64,000 bases of DNA from Enchytraeus crypticus (GCA_905160935.1 CAJHZI010000200.1:639001-703000); one strand, 5' to 3'; shown: positions 32,611-46,300, counted from the first letter of the stretch. Notes: generated by a model from the letters alone, not told the origin. Numbers and translations are program-made.

Positions 32611-32830
32611 TAGCAATCTACTCTTAATTTTTTGCTCTTCTTCCAGTTCATCCAGCTCTCTTGTTTCTCTGTACTCTCGGAGTATATTCTGAATTATAAT
32701 TCTAGTTCAGGCCTAATATCCACTTGTAAATCAGTGTAAACACATTTTACTTCACATATTAGAGTGACATGTTCTTAAGTGTCTAAATCCTGGTGAGACC
32801 CTGAATAATTGTTGTTTTATGTTTTTATAG

Positions 32831-32935
32831 GCAGAATTCTGAAATCAAAAGCCGATGAGTCTGGGAACAAATCTAGCTCTGGTTCCTCAATGACTGGTTC
32901 TGAGCTAAAGAAATCTATGGCAACAAAGAAAACAG
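32831..32935 (+). CDS. TJP: Probable ZO/TJP exon (serine/lysine-rich)
   Basis: A 105-base open stretch after a good acceptor (TTTTATGTTTTTATAG) and before GTTTAA. It starts in phase 1, exactly as the exon ending at 28804 requires, and ends in phase 1. It encodes RILKSKADESGNKSSSGSS and MTGSELKKSMATKKT, low complexity as expected for the region after the kinase-like domain. No domain proves it; the phase and splice signals are the evidence. Confidence 0.65.
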
Positions 32936-33926
32936 GTTTAATTATAATTATTCGGACAACTTTTCTTGTTTTGTGTTGGCCCATTGTTATCTCTATATTA
33001 TGCTAATTGTTTCTAGCAAAACACTCGTACTTTTTATGATAAGTTAGCAAACTTAATGTAAATTAATATACATTTTCATTTTCCATAAAAATGATTGTAT
33101 ATTGGGCTCTCTCAGAGTCTTTTGCCGAAAACGATACTGGAGTGAAAACTGGGTGTTCAACCGGATAGGAAGCCATGCGTCCTCTTTGATGGCCTAGTTT
33201 TTAGTCAATTGCTTATGCACATTTTTTTGTTTATTTTTGCACTTATTGTACGTATTTTTGCACGTATTGCACTTATTACTTAGATTCTGATAATGCCTAT
33301 TTAAGTTTTAAGTTTTTCACGCGTTCATTGATGTGATTACGCTGTGACATTTTGTGAAAATAAAACATCTCTCTCTCACTCTCTCTCTCTCTCTCTCTAT
33401 CTACGAGATTACCCTCGTGTTGTTTTTTCCACGTCACCAGTCGGGAATAGGCTCCGGCGCACGTGGGGTAACAGCGTCTAGCAGATAAACAAATAGGCGT
33501 ACATCGTAGCGCGTGTAGGCCTGGTCTGCTATTAGATATTAACTCTGGATAGACCATAGCGGTACTGGGTCAGTGCTGCTATGGCACATATATTTATGGT
33601 TCAAATATAATACACATGAGACTAATGCGTGTTATGTATTATCATCTGATGCATGTTATGTATTATCATCTGATGTTTATTATGTACTATCATTTGATGT
33701 TATTATGTATTATCATCTGATGTGTATTATTATTATTATTACCTGACGACATCGATAGTACTATCTATTACATAGCACATAATGTATAATACATAACACA
33801 TAATGTATGAAATACATTGCAAAGGTCTCTAATGTTCATTAAATTATTATAATCTTAAAAACAATCGACCCCGGCCTCGAATTGCTCTCTGATTATCACT
33901 GAATATCACCTACATGTATGTATCAG
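32936..33926. other. Intron of the ZO gene
   Basis: Contains a (CT)n run near 33369-33400 and a degenerate tandem repeat with the unit TTATGTATTATCATCTGATG at about 33625-33735. No other feature seen. Confidence 0.55.
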
Positions 33927-34129
33927 ACGAGAACTCCATGACAGTGACGTCACAGTCGTTACTCACTACAAATACCTCTCCTCTTAACACCTCCAGCCAG
34001 AGTGCTTCCAGTGACAAGGGTAAAACTCAGAACACGTCAAGGACGACGGTTACACCGATCAAAACGTCAGTGTTTCTACCCCCACCCGCTTCACGACACG
34101 CCAGCAGTAGCAGCACTCTAAACGTTCAC
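33927..34129 (+). CDS. TJP: Probable ZO/TJP exon (Ser/Thr-rich)
   Basis: A 203-base open stretch between ATGTATCAG and GTACGTGT. It begins with the two bases needed to complete the codon left by the 32935 donor, and ends in phase 0. It encodes DENSMTVTSQSLLTTNTSP, then SDKGKTQNTSRTTVTPIKTS and VFLPPPASRHASSSSTLNVH, a disordered tail segment. I see no later ZO exon; a ZU5 domain, present in some ZO proteins, was not found in the window. Confidence 0.7.
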
Positions 34130-34604
34130 GTACGTGTTGATTTAACATTTCTCATCTCTTATACATGCTTGTGCTTAGCCTCAACAATCAGTCAGTCAAC
34201 TAAAGAGCCTCGCAACAATAATTAATTAGTCAATGACAATCAAACAACAACAATCACAACAAAACAACAACATGACTGATTGTCGTTGATTAACGACAGT
34301 CAGTCAGTGACGATCAGTTAATCAAAGACAATCAATAAAACTAATCTTTCAATCTGTCAATCAATCAATCTAAAACAATCAAAAAATTAACCAATCAATG
34401 ATAATCAGTCAATGAAGGAAAAGTAGTAGAACACAAATTGCGCCAGTAATTATTTGCTTATTTGTGCTCATATTTCTTTATGGAACGAGAGTTCACTTTA
34501 ATTTGATGTTTAATTTCTCAACAATAAAAACTTCTGATGAAAAATGTTAACGTGATATTAAAAATAACTTGTATACTCAGAGGGAACACAACATCCACAA
34601 TAAC

Positions 34605-34912
34605 ATAACGTAACGGCACACTGGGTCAGGAAGCACAGATGCTTGTTTAAGACCCATTTCCTCTTTTCTCTCCATGTTTATTAGTAATCGTCGCCTTTTG
34701 ATGGCGCATCAATTGTAGCCGGCGCGGATTTAAGGATGATGGATTTCTTTCCATCACCCTGGGATTTTTTCATTCCTAAGCTGTCAACACTCGGTCTTCT
34801 AAGGTAGTCACCCACATAGTACTAACGAGGTCAATGTAGCTTAACTTCGATAATTGACGCGCAACTAAACCAAGTGCGCTAAATCCCGTCGTCGACAATA
34901 CATGCCAGCAAT
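34605..34912 (-). repeat. SINE family 3, near full copy
   Basis: Reverse of the repeat at 29925: GGCACACTGGGTCAGGAAGC, GTAGCCGGCGCGGATTTAAG, and the head GCGCACTTGGTTTAGTTGCG (on the minus strand) at the right end. TATTATGTT-like tail sequence lies on the left. Confidence 0.7.
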
Positions 34913-35805
34913 ACCTTAAAATATTTATTCCGAAGTATACAGAACCGCCGGTCTTTACTGGCGGTCTTTATATTTATTATGATATATCTTTATATTTTAT
35001 TGTTTAACAAACTTTACTAATTGTCATATTCTTACATTCACAAAATGATTAAATTTCACGCCTTTGAAATTATTTTACCAAATTAGGAGAACTCAAAAAC
35101 TCTTCTTCAAATAATTCCATCAAACCATCTATACTAAAAGTAATTTTGTGAAAAACCTCTTTTACAACCAGTATTGTACAGATCTGCTTGGTGTACCGGT
35201 AGAACGTGTACAGTATTGAACAGAGAGTCAACAATTCTGCTAAAATTTGTCAAAATACTGCACAATACTGAACATAGAGATCAAGAACGCTGGCCCGATG
35301 GACAAACCTAACAAGCAGGAGTACGAAAGAGCCAGCAAACACACAGTGTTAGACAGACGCAGATTGGCGAGATTATAAGGCTACAATAAAAATCAGCAGC
35401 CACAGGAAAAAGTACAAGATATAGAAAACATTAGGAAGTAGTTAGTTGATGAAGAAGAGGTGAATTATACATAACAATTAAAGAATTCGCCCGATTGAAG
35501 CAAGATAGAGAGAGTAAGCTTATGAGAGGATCCGGTAGAGATTTAAGTAAAACGATTCCGAGTTCAAGTATAACTACATATTTCATCATCAACATTGCGT
35601 CATATAATAAGCGTATGTGTAAAATCATGAGCTCACACAGATGCATTTGTTTGGTAGTATAACAATCTGGTAGCTGCAGACTTTACACAGGCAGACCATT
35701 GAGCAGGTCCCGTGAATCCGTGTGTGCTCCAGACTGGGGCACCCACAGATACGTGCATGTGTTGAGTGTACACAAACGCACAGGTAAGCTGGCATGCACA
35801 CAAGC
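34913..35805. other. No gene recognised
   Basis: A short frame near 35290-35385 (PNKQEYERASKHTVLDRRRL) looks faintly like the linker of a LINE polymerase. Nothing else is supported. Confidence 0.3.
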
Positions 35806-35809
35806 ACAT

Positions 35810-38800
35810 CACATAAACAACAACAACAACAATTAGAGTGCTACAGTCATCAATGATAACATCGAGCACTATTGAGACAAAATCAAGCCGGCGAGCAAAA
35901 AGAAGGTCCAAAAACTGTGCAAATTCCAAAATCCGAAAATTCAGTCCAAAGTAAAGGGAGTCAAAGAAAAGGTGGTTTAGGCGCAGGTCGCTGCTCATGG
36001 ACACTGGGTGGAAAAGAGAGATGGAAAGATAGGTCTTCAACTGAAGATGGAACTGCTCATAGGAAAACAAAGGCCGATGTGATTCGAATGAAGATTTCCG
36101 TAGATTGGATGGAAGAGAATTCCAGATCTGAGGTGCAGCATGCTGGAAAGAACGATTAGATAGCTTAGAGCGTGAAGGTAAGCTAGGTCTCACAAGAGTA
36201 ATTAACTTAGAAGACCGAGTAACACCAGCTACATCACTTTAATCAAGTGAGACATACAAGTTGGTCCAGGGATGGTGATGTACTTGTAGGTTGACGAAAC
36301 TGTTTTGTAAATGATACGCTCTTTAATCTTTAGCCAGTGCAAAGACTTTAAAATAGGCGTAACATGTGAGTACTTGGAACTACAAAAAATTGCTCGCGCA
36401 AGAGAATTCTGAACAAACTGCAACCAATCAATCTCACCGCCAGGGAGATTTAAAAACAGGGAATTGCAGTAGTCCAACTTCGATTGCACAAGAGCAGCAC
36501 CAATTATAGCAGCTATCTCACGTGACAAATATGGACGTATTCGACGAAGATCACGGATATGGAAGAAACATGCTTGTGAAGTTTTAGTTATGTGTTCGTG
36601 GAAGGTTAGGTGTTTATCAAGGATAACACCGAGATTTCTCACAGAAGAAACAGGTGATATTTTAATACCCGAAGATAACGAAAGAGTTTTCCCATTCAGC
36701 TTCAGAAGCTGTTGAGGTGTCCCAATCAACAAGGATTCAGTCTTATATGGATTAAGTGCAAAGAAATTAGCAGACATCCAAGAGGATATAGACTGAAAAC
36801 TTTGTTGCAGGAGGGTTTCAGCATCAGACTAGGAGTTAGGGGTGAAACAAGTGTACATTTGAGTGTCATCAGCATATAGTTCATGATCAAGAGAATGAGA
36901 AGAGATTAGAGAGCTTAAGGGTGTTGTATAAAGGTTACAGAGGATAGGACCAAGAACGGAGCCTTGAGGCACACCGTACTTCTAAGTGAGAAGGCGAAGA
37001 GATGTACTCCATCACTTTCACTCTAAAAGAACGATCCGTCAGATGGGAGGAAAACCAATCAAGAACAATTCCACGAATACCAAACCAGGAAGAAAGACGT
37101 TCCAGAAGAATATCAAGATCAATGGTATCAAAAGCGGCCGAAAGATCAAGCATACATAATCCAGTTAAGCATTGCGTGCACATGGCATTAACAGTAGAAT
37201 TGCACACAGATAGAAGCACCGTTTCAGTTGAGCGATGCTTAGTATTAGCAGCTTGATGCTTATTAGATGGATCATTGTAAGAGAGATGAGTAGAAAGCCT
37301 CTGAAGAACAATTCTTTCAGTGATTTTTGATTAGACAGATTAGATATAGGCTTGTAATTCGACAATGATTCCTTATCCAGTGTGGGTTTTTTTAGCAATG
37401 GAGTAATAACTGCACGCTTAAAAGCGCGAGGAAATATGCCAGTAGAGAGAGAGAGAGATTAACAATCAATGTTAATACAGGAGCAAGTATGTGAATACAC
37501 TTCTTTAAAAGAGAGGTTGGGATAGGATCCAAGTCACAATGTTTGTCTGGAGAGTCTAAAACTAATTTAGTAATCTCTTCAATTGTAACTGGAGTGAAAT
37601 TAGAAAGCTCATCCTTGGAATGAGTCTCAACTGGAGTATGAGTTAGGAGATGGAGTGATAGATTCTCTAAGATTGCTTATCTTATCTGTAAAGTAATTGG
37701 AAAATTGTTCAGGCAGTGACTCAACAGGAGTAGAAGGACGAGAAGGAGAATTAGATCTATGTATAAGATCATTAACGGTTTTCCACAATCTCTTGACATT
37801 CACAGCCTTACTGACCAAAGAGGAGTAGTACTGTTTCTTAGCATTAGCAATAGCTGTACGATAAATCTTGTGTTGCAAATTAGAAACAGTTTTCCAAAAA
37901 TCTGAATGGGTATGACGACACTTTCTTTCAGCTCTGCAGCATGCAACCTTTAGCTTTCTCAGGTAAGAAGTGTACCAAGGGTTAGATTTCTTAAGCTCCT
38001 TGGTAGCCAGAGGTGCATGCTTATCGAGTAGAGATGAAAGAGTAGTGTTATACTGTTTTACTAATTCATCAAGATCATTAGAAGGAGACTTGATCGAAGT
38101 CGAGTTTTCAAGATCAGAACAAAAGAGATCAAGATCAACGTTATTTACACACCTAAATGAAACAGTAGGTGAATTTTTAATAGTATCTGGCTTAACATGA
38201 TTATAAGTGAATATAACAGGAAAATGGTCTGACGGCGAGTGAGAGGAAATAGTAACACTTAAAGGATCAATAGCAGAGAGACTTGGTGTAATAACAACAT
38301 CAAGTGTATGATGGTCAATATGTGTAGCAACATTCACATGTTGAACAGCATTACAAGAGGATAGCAAAGTATTAAACTGCTGAGTTAAAGGATCACGAGG
38401 ATTATCAAGGTGAATGTTGAGGTCACCTGTAATCACAAAGTCTGATTTAGAAGTAGTAAGGAAGGAGAGTAGGGTAGAAAACTCCGATAACAAGAGAGAG
38501 AGAAAGGTTTGGCATAGTGGGAAGGAGATGGTGGTCGATACACTGCAACAACATGCAGAGTACATGTGCCAAATTTACCAGTGACTGAAATTGCTTCAAA
38601 TGAAGAAAATTTATGACAGTCATTGCTAAGAAGGGTAAAGGGCTTCCTTAGTAGGAGAGCAACTCCACCACCCTTAGCACCAGATATCCTAGAGTTACGA
38701 TTTGCAATAAACATATCATAACCTGGAGGAAGAATAGACATCAGTTCAGAAGGAGTGGTTATAGAGGATAGCCAAGTTTCACTGATCGCAAAACAGTCAA

Positions 38801-38950
38801 ACTTGTGAGTCTCAGCCAAATCATGCAAAGCAATGATATGGTCTGAGTTAGAGAGGGATCTGTTGAGGTAGCGTTAGGTACTGTTAAGAGAGCAAAGAGA
38901 AATATTGCTGCGAAGAGAATTAACCGGAATTTTCGATCGAAACATGCTTA
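35810..38950 (-). pseudogene. L2/CR1-like LINE ORF2, nearly full length
   Basis: The order on the minus strand is endonuclease, reverse transcriptase, 3' end. The AP endonuclease shows AISETWLSSI (38760), SGAKGGGVALLLRK, VITGDLNIHLD (38430) and SSHSPSDHFPVIF (38240). The RT shows MLDLSAAFDTIDLDILLERL (37150), a YADD box near 36875, VRNLGVILDKHLTFHEHI and QSKLDYCNSLFLNLPGGE. The 3' UTR ends near 35815 in (GTT)n on the minus strand. At least four frameshifts. It matches the tails seen at 3570 and 29510. No ORF1 is recognised upstream. Confidence 0.9.
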
Positions 38951-39740
38951 CAAAACTGACAGATCAGTAATTGTAAACAATACAGAAAGTGCAATATAAA
39001 TTACAATATAGTTATACACAAATTACATAAAAAGATACAAATATGCAATAATTAACTAACAATCAAAACGTAAACACTATAACTGTAACAATTTAAACAC
39101 TAAAAGCAATATAAAATAACTTAAAAAACTTAAACAACACATACACTTACAAATTATAATTATGTAAATAAAATGAGATAAAATAAAGCCAAATATAATA
39201 TGTACTAATGAAAGCCAGGCAAGATAATAACCAGTGAACATGTTTAACAGTAAATGAGCTCCGAGAAAGTTGTAGAGAACCATTAAACCAATGAAGTAAA
39301 TAATATCACTAAAACACAGTCTTGTACAGATGTACCGATGCCATTCACTACTTGCATGCTCTTGTATAACGAAATAACGGCCTTCAATGTCATAATGCAG
39401 AAAACACGAAGGGTTACGTTCTCCATAAAACAAGCGGAATTCCCATGGATATTCATATACAACTACATATATTAGGACAACTTCATGTACAATTCGTATA
39501 CAAAGTTACTACAAACTCTCTAACAAACATACATAAACATATGTAAATAACAAACTTACATAAACATAAACATATGTGCATGTTTTAGAATAGGATGATC
39601 AGTTAGACTTTTTTCTTTTCTGTATAAGATCAAAGGTCACAGGCTTTTTACATTGGAATCATGAAATGAATTTAAAGACCTCACAAACATTGACAACATT
39701 TTTCTCAGTGTTATTGCATTATTTATATAGTGTTGGTTTG
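38951..39740. other. No gene recognised
   Basis: AT-rich sequence next to the LINE 5' end. A minus open frame at 39077-39433 is hydrophobic without family resemblance. Confidence 0.35.
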
Positions 39741-39744
39741 TATT

Positions 39745-39915
39745 AAAAACGTCAGAAAGGGCATTCGGTTGGTGAGCGCCTAGACTCCAGAAAGTTCTAC
39801 AAAAATTTAAACGAATGGAAAAGTCTCAAATGACGATTGACTGATGATATGGTGTGGGACAGAGAGAATTGGCGAAGGTCGCATCTCGACCCTAGTAAAA
39901 CTGGGATTCATAGGA
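39745..39915 (+). repeat. Repeat C, forward copy
   Basis: ACGTCAGAAAGGGCATTCGG, GATATGGTGTGGGACAGAGA and AACTGGGATTCATAGGAAG followed by GATGATG. Best full-length view of the family; it ends in the GAT tail. Confidence 0.7.
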
Positions 39916-40700
39916 AGATGATGTTTGTGTTTAAAATGTTTATATTTTATTCTTTGTTTGTTTTTTATTTTTTACTTCAGAGTAGAGAAACGCCTCTTTA
40001 ATAAAGGGAAAGGCTAACATAGAATGAAGAGGATAGCTGATCTACGGCGCTGAAGGCTCGTAAATCTACGACACAAGCGGTCCTGCTAACTAATGACTGT
40101 ACTCGACATCTGCTTCTAAGAAACAACAAGCACTGAACTGCATCAGTAATTGTATACTGTAAATAAGCTTCGCTGTTCTGCTAAATTGTTAACATATGTT
40201 ACGATTTTAACCGGATACATCATTTGAACAAGTCTCCTGGTTTTCCTGGAGCCATCAGGATCAGTTAGACTCATTGAATCTTACTCCATCGAATAGTTGA
40301 TGGTTGAGAGCAGGGAGCTTCAGTCCCTGCAACCATTTTGTCCATAGCAACTCTTCCAGCCACCACACCATGCACCTTACCCTTCCTCATCTCCCATACT
40401 GACCATGATTTATTTCTACAATTGCCTCTACATGTAATTGTGTGGCCACCGATTGTTAACTTCTGTTTCAATATCATATTTCTGAGGAGTCTCCAATTTC
40501 TTCCAAGTACTGCAAGATTTAACTTTTGTATCTACTGAACTCGTAGAAGCCGGTACGGTAGTTCATATAATATATTTTGTTCTCATTTCATCATTTTTAA
40601 GTTGCTGCAGCACAAATTACCACTGGAAAGATTAAGTCCTTCACAATTCAGACGTTCTTGTTCTGACTCACTCCTTTACTTTTACTGTATCAATTTGTAT
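39916..40700. other. No gene recognised
   Basis: Open frames at 40271-40538 show no family I know. I treat them as chance frames. Confidence 0.3.
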
Positions 40701-40718
40701 ATTCTCTCGTCTTTAAAG

Positions 40719-40768
40719 TCTGCCAAAACGATAGTCCGCATTTTAATGCGGACTATCGTTTTGGCAGA
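40719..40768. repeat. Perfect palindrome, 24-bp arms
   Basis: Bases 40719-40742 are the exact reverse complement of 40745-40768 with a 2-base centre. No transposon features nearby. Confidence 0.95.
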
Positions 40769-41124
40769 TTTCAAAATATATAATATGCAGTTACTAATCT
40801 CAAATTGTATCTAATTATAATTAACGGCGATAAATGAGGAAGTGTATGACACGTAAATATATATGAAGAAACATTGACACGTAAATGTAACAATGAAGAA
40901 ACATTGTATTTGATTTTGTCATGTTAAAGCAGAATAGACTAAATGTAGAAATGAAAATATAAGTAATATCTAACAGCTGCAAAAGATCTATATATTAGGC
41001 TTGACTGCATCTCATTGACTACATTTGGCTTGTTGGATGGAATACATTGATACTTTCAAAGACAATCTGGGAGGGATTCGAACCTAGTAATCGCTAATAA
41101 GCATAGGCTTGATCCATATGACTT

Positions 41125-41200
41125 GATCCATCGATTGATGGATCATCGTTCATGAAATCACTATTGATTTCATGAACGATGATCCATCAATCGATGGATC
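41125..41200. repeat. Perfect palindrome, 36-bp arms
   Basis: Bases 41125-41160 and 41165-41200 are exact reverse complements with a 4-base loop. A part of the arm (ATCGTTCATGAAAT) is repeated once more at 41201-41214, just before a SINE head. Confidence 0.95.
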
Positions 41201-41221
41201 ATCGTTCATGAAATGTCTTAA

Positions 41222-41400
41222 TAGCGTAGTGGTAACGTCATGAAGTTTTATCGAATCCCAGCCGCGCTGTTCTGAGAGTGTAATCTCGGACATTCACTGG
41301 AATCGTTATACGGAAAATGGTCTAAATTGCCTAACGGTTTAAACATGTGGTATTAAAAGTGATAGATATCAACGTAGTTGATCATTTCATATGCGTGTTT
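41222..41400 (+). repeat. tRNA-derived SINE, family 2
   Basis: The head has TAGCGTAGTGG, a good RNA polymerase III A box, and ATCGAATCCCAGCC as the B box. The body reads CACTGGAATCGTTATACGGA and ATGTGGTATTAAAAGTGATA. The reverse copy is at 54260-54400 and a partial one at 4866-4940. Confidence 0.75.
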
Positions 41401-41412
41401 ATTTTTTAATCA

Positions 41413-41475
41413 ATTAGATCAAAAGAATTTAACGTCCGGTTCCTCGCCTTAAGGGACGTCCCTTGCAAACTCAGA
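41413..41475 (+). repeat. Dispersed repeat A, third copy
   Basis: AATTTAACGTCCGGTTCCTC followed by AAGGGACGTCCC, a diverged copy of the block at 1625. Confidence 0.5.
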
Positions 41476-41604
41476 AACAAACAGACGTCAAAACACGATG
41501 ACGAATGAGTATACCAAGACTTCAAGAGAAAGCGAGATCAAAACAGTGTAAGTCCATGAGGATCAACATTTAGACTTATGACGGATGTATGATACAGCTG
41601 GATT

Positions 41605-41735
41605 ATGACTGAAGCCAGTGGCGACGTCGGTAAGATACTCGACCGCGGATCAGTATGTGCGGGGTTCAATTCCTGGGCTCGCCCGTCACTCACAGCGCTT
41701 TCGAGTGAGGAAACTGACGTTAACTTTAAGAAGGT
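41605..41735 (+). repeat. SINE family 1, copy 5
   Basis: AGCCAGTGGCGACGTCGGTA (A box) and GGTTCAATTCC (B box), then GTGAGGAAACTGACGTTAAC. Confidence 0.88.
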
Positions 41736-42640
41736 TTTTACTGGAGGAGCGATGACTCCGAGAGGGTTGATAGGTCAGATGGATGGTTCTCGATTATTTA
41801 ATCCTCTACAAGCTAAGAAGCTACCTTGAAGTTTATTCGTTCGGAGACTGAAAGCCTGTGTAGATCTTACGAAGAGAAGAAGTGTGGGATTTGAATATTG
41901 ATACATTACAGACGACTCGAGAAAGAGTATTAGGACAAAGAGAATTACGCATGTTGTCCATACGGCCATTACAATGTTAGGCGAGTGTCAGTGTTGTTAC
42001 AATGCTACCTGTTACAGCGTTACCTGTACAATATTACGTGAGTGTCGTTGGAGGCGAATAGACATAAATAGTCAATGCACAGTATGTTGGAAATTATTTT
42101 AGAAAACTACATAAAGATCTTTGCGATAAGATCAAATTTTAGCACATTTGCCGATGCTGCAGAACCATTTTGTACAGCAACAGCAGTTGCAATATAACAG
42201 TTGCTTTCAACTGTAAGCGCTGTAATAACTGGAGTGAGCAGCGAAAAGAACTTAAAGCATTATACGTGTCATCATATAAATAGAAAAAGAGACCAATCTC
42301 AAACACAGTAAAATTCATTTAATCTACATGTATATTACATCTAGTATGTAATTCCCGTCCCCTATTTCCCTCTATATCATCTTTCAGACTTTCCTCCCAC
42401 TCCTCTCTCCCGATCCTTCGGTGCTCAGCACTGAAGGCCACATTTTATAGGTCGATATTACTGAAGAGCAATTACCTGGTCAGGATGTTAACGCCAGGTG
42501 GCCAACAAAAAAACCACCTCTTATCACATAACCAGATCTTATAAATTGACTCAACAAGCGAAAGTTTAAAGTTCAACATTTAAAAATTGAAGCAATTTGT
42601 AAAGTGAAGAGCATCGCCTTGATGTTCTCAATAGAGACTG
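41736..42640. other. No gene recognised
   Basis: No family recognised. The stretch 41750-41960 has scraps resembling the L2/CR1-like LINE C-terminus (around 41880-41930), too weak to annotate. Confidence 0.3.
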
Positions 42641-42649
42641 AAATTTTTT

Positions 42650-42790
42650 GGTTTCAGTGTCGAGGGCAGTCATTTTAAACTTTCTGTGATTTTTCGGTTT
42701 CGGCCGAAAGGAAAAATTGCTCCTTCGGTCTTCTTTCGGTTTCGGCCGAGAGTGATGGTGGCTTAAAGTTGAAAACCGAACTTTTATAAA
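42650..42790. repeat. Repeats of TTTCGGTTTCGGCCGAAA
   Basis: The palindromic word TTTCGGCCGAAA and close variants occur several times here and again at 51208-51300. Such clustered subterminal motifs are seen in hAT-type DNA transposons, so these may be non-autonomous hAT remnants; no transposase is present. Confidence 0.5.
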
Positions 42791-42964
42791 TATTTGTTAA
42801 TCCTATTTTTTAAATTAAATTCCAGCTTGCACTTGTGTGTGCACTTAAGTCACTGACTTCAATAGGTCATTTTCTATGACCCTATGATAAACAAGTGGGT
42901 CGCTCCGAGATGACGAGTGCTGCAGCACTGATAGGAGTCTGAGACTGTAATAGCGATAAATCTA

Positions 42965-43050
42965 ACTCTCTCTCTCTCTCTTTCTCTCTTAGTGCACCGG
43001 CATGTCCATGGTACATAACGCCTCCACTCTTCTCTGTCTTCCGTTTTTAT
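42965..43050 (-). pseudogene. RTE-like LINE 3' end scrap
   Basis: A (CT)n run and AGTGCACCGGCATGTCCATG followed by CGCCTCCACTCTTCTC, the terminal 70 bases of the RTE-like LINE. Confidence 0.7.
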
Positions 43051-43399
43051 TTATTTATTTATTCATTTATCACACGCATTCCACAAAAACTACATGACAA
43101 ATGTTCTACAATAGAAGAAAAAGCGTATGAACGGAAATAAAGGCCTTGGTGAGGCACTTACATATTCCGAGATGATAAATCGTAGGAACCAAATTATATA
43201 CGCATTAAAAACATATATCAGATAAATTAAGTAATTTACGCTTATTCCATTGAGTCCCATAAAACAGTTGAGAGGCAAATAAAGTTTAAAAATTACTGTG
43301 AATTATGTGTGAAGTTATACAATCAAAAGGTCCTTGAATATCACTACCAAAAATCACTTGAATAGAGTTTAGATGATTTAGAGTAATATAAAAACAACA

Positions 43400-46300
43400 G
43401 AATAACGCACTTAGCTAAAAAATTGAAACAGAACAATAATAGGTTAAAATATACTGTCAAAGCGCGTAGCAGTTTCTCATAAATTTGCTAAGATCAGTTT
43501 CGTTAAGCCTTTTCTTAAACGTATCTACAGAGGGAGCATTTACTGTGCTAGACGGTAGTTGGTTCCATATGCTTATACATCTATTTTTAAAGTGGTAACG
43601 CTCAGCGTTACTTCTAAAGGGTTTAGCATAAAGAGTGGCGCCATTGTTTCTTGTGATTCCACTTTTAAAAGTAAAAAAATCCTGAATAGGTAAATCAATC
43701 AACTGGTTCATTATTTTATAATAGGAGATTAGGTCTGATTTAATTCGACGAAGTTCAAGTGGTTGGGCATCAAGTAATTTTAATCTATGTGGGTAAGGAT
43801 GTTCTTTTAGTCCAAAAAGTTGTTTAGTAAATCTTTTTTGCACTGATTCGATTAGGTCAATATTTTGCTTTCGATAAGGTGACCAAAGATTTGAACAGTA
43901 CTCTAATATTGGGCGGACAAATACAGTGAAAGCTTTAAACAACAAGGTTTTATCTTTTGACTTGAAGGAATTTAGTATAATTGCCGCCTTTCTACGTGCC
44001 TACACAGGGACTGGATATGTGATGAAAAGGAAAGATCCTGTGAAAATAGGATTCCTAAGTCAGTAACCTTATCTACTCTTAACAAGGAGACTGACACTAG
44101 TTTGTAGTTATACTCTATTAGAGGACCTCTACTATTACTGAAAGATGTAACTTGGCATTTGTTGCAAGCAAGCTCCAATTGCCATTCTTTAGCCCAATGA
44201 AGGATATTATTATATTTTGTTGAAGGGAATCACCCACTGACTGTGAAGTCAGTGGGTGATTATAACATGAAAGGAGCTTTGCATCATCTGCAAACAGATG
44301 AAGGGTATTAATATCGGGACAACTATCACACAGGTCATTTATATAAATAAGAAAGAGTATAGGTCCAAGAACGCTACCTTGAGGTACACCACTGCTTACA
44401 GGTGCCCAGTTGGAGTAGTGCTTGTTTAATTTTACTTTTTGAAATCTGTTAACTAAGAAAGATTTAAGCCAACTAAGAAGATTTCCTACGATACCATATT
44501 TTTGCAGTTTAAAAAGCAATTTTGAGTGAACTATACTGTCGAATGCTTTAGAAAAGTCAAGATAAATTGAGTCCATCTGAGACGTTTTTCCTATAAATTC
44601 TGACATATTGTGAAAATTTTTAAGTAATTGGCTGTTTGTGGATTTTCTAGGTAAGAAACCGAAATGCCTTTGATACATTAATACATTAAGTGGTTTGATA
44701 ATAAGTATGAGAGAATCTGATTTTTGATAATTCTTTCCATAATTTTACAAACAATGGAGGTTTATGATATGGGGCGATAGTTTTTTGGATCAGATTTATG
44801 GCCCTTTTTAAAAATGGGGACAATAATGTAATTTTTCCATGCTGAGGGAATTTCACCAAAATTCATTGACTGCGTAAATAAATAAGAAAGAGGTCTAGAT
44901 AAAACTGCTGAGTTTTTTGAGCGAAGTTGATGGGAGACAATCGAAACCTGGAGAGCTATTAGATTTTGATTTTTTATGCTTTCAAATAGAGTCAACTCTG
45001 AGAAATGTGTCATTTAGGGGAACATAATTTCCAGTATTTCTGGAGACTTCAAAATGGGGCATAGTTTTATTATCTTGTGTAAACACCGAACAGAAGTGGT
45101 TATTCAATATGGAGGCTTTTTCGCCATCTGAATATGCTAATAGGCCATTAGAATTTGGTACTGATAAAGCTGGAATGTTTTCCTTTACAGAGGTTTTGTT
45201 TTTGACGTACAGATAGAAATTCTTAAGGGATTTACTTTCAATTAATTTGTTTTCAATATTCACTTCATTCCTAAATATTGCCCTTTTAGTTCCCTTGAGC
45301 AACTTTTGAAGTAATTTTTATTTTTTTGTGCGCAGAGATTTGAAGGATCGCCATGCCTTTATTTTTTGACTCATAAGTCTTTTTATATGTTTTGATGGAA
45401 AAACCGTCCAAATGCATATTTTTACGGCGAGCTTTTGACAATGGTCGTCCAAAGGATCTTTGTTTGTTAATTTGTTTAATTTTTTAAAGAAATAAACAAT
45501 TGGAAAAACCTATCTAAAGTGTTGCAAAAAGAAAACCAATATTCATCGATGGAGGAGCATTCGTAGAAAATGGATCTCCAGTCAAATGAAGATATAGAAA
45601 TCTTCAGATCGGCCCAGTTTGCTTTTTGGTAGTCATAATTTGAAAAGTTAAAATTTTCGCCACTTTTATGACTTTTATGAGGTGGGGATTTTGGAAGTGT
45701 TGTTTCAGGGGATAATTGGAGGACTATATCAAAGAGTAGAGTCAAATGATCGCTGCAGCCTATAGTAGATGAGATCAGTAGATGAGATATTTGTAATCTG
45801 AGATGGATTATCCGCTAAGATTAAATCCAGAACGTTATGGTCTCGCGTATGAATAGTAAATAACTGTTTGAAAACTGTTATTTGTAAAATTAAATGGCTG
45901 GAGCCAGTGGCGAAGTCGGTTAGATACTCGACCGCGGATCAGTTGATGTGGGTTCAAATCCTGGGCTCGCCCGTCACTGACATAGCTTTCGAGTGAGGAA
46001 ACTGACGTTAACGTTAGCTTTACTAGCTTTAAAGTAACTAAGGAATTTAGTGTAAATTTTTTGATTAGGGGAGGCCTTATTTTTCCAGTCCATTAAGGGA
46101 AGATTGAAGTCACCCACTATGAAAATGGGGACGTTTGTGTTAGTAATGTAATGTAAGAGCTTCTATGATTAGGAGACAGGTATCAATATCTTGAATCTTG
46201 TCTGGAGGATAATAGGCTACGACCAGTCTAAAGCCCTCATTTTGATTTGCGAAAACATTGATAACTAAGAGTTCAAGTGTATTAAAATGCGAGGGTAGGT

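Noticed and set aside
39077-39433. Hydrophobic minus open frame of 118 codons
   Set aside because: AT-rich chance frame beside a LINE with no family resemblance.
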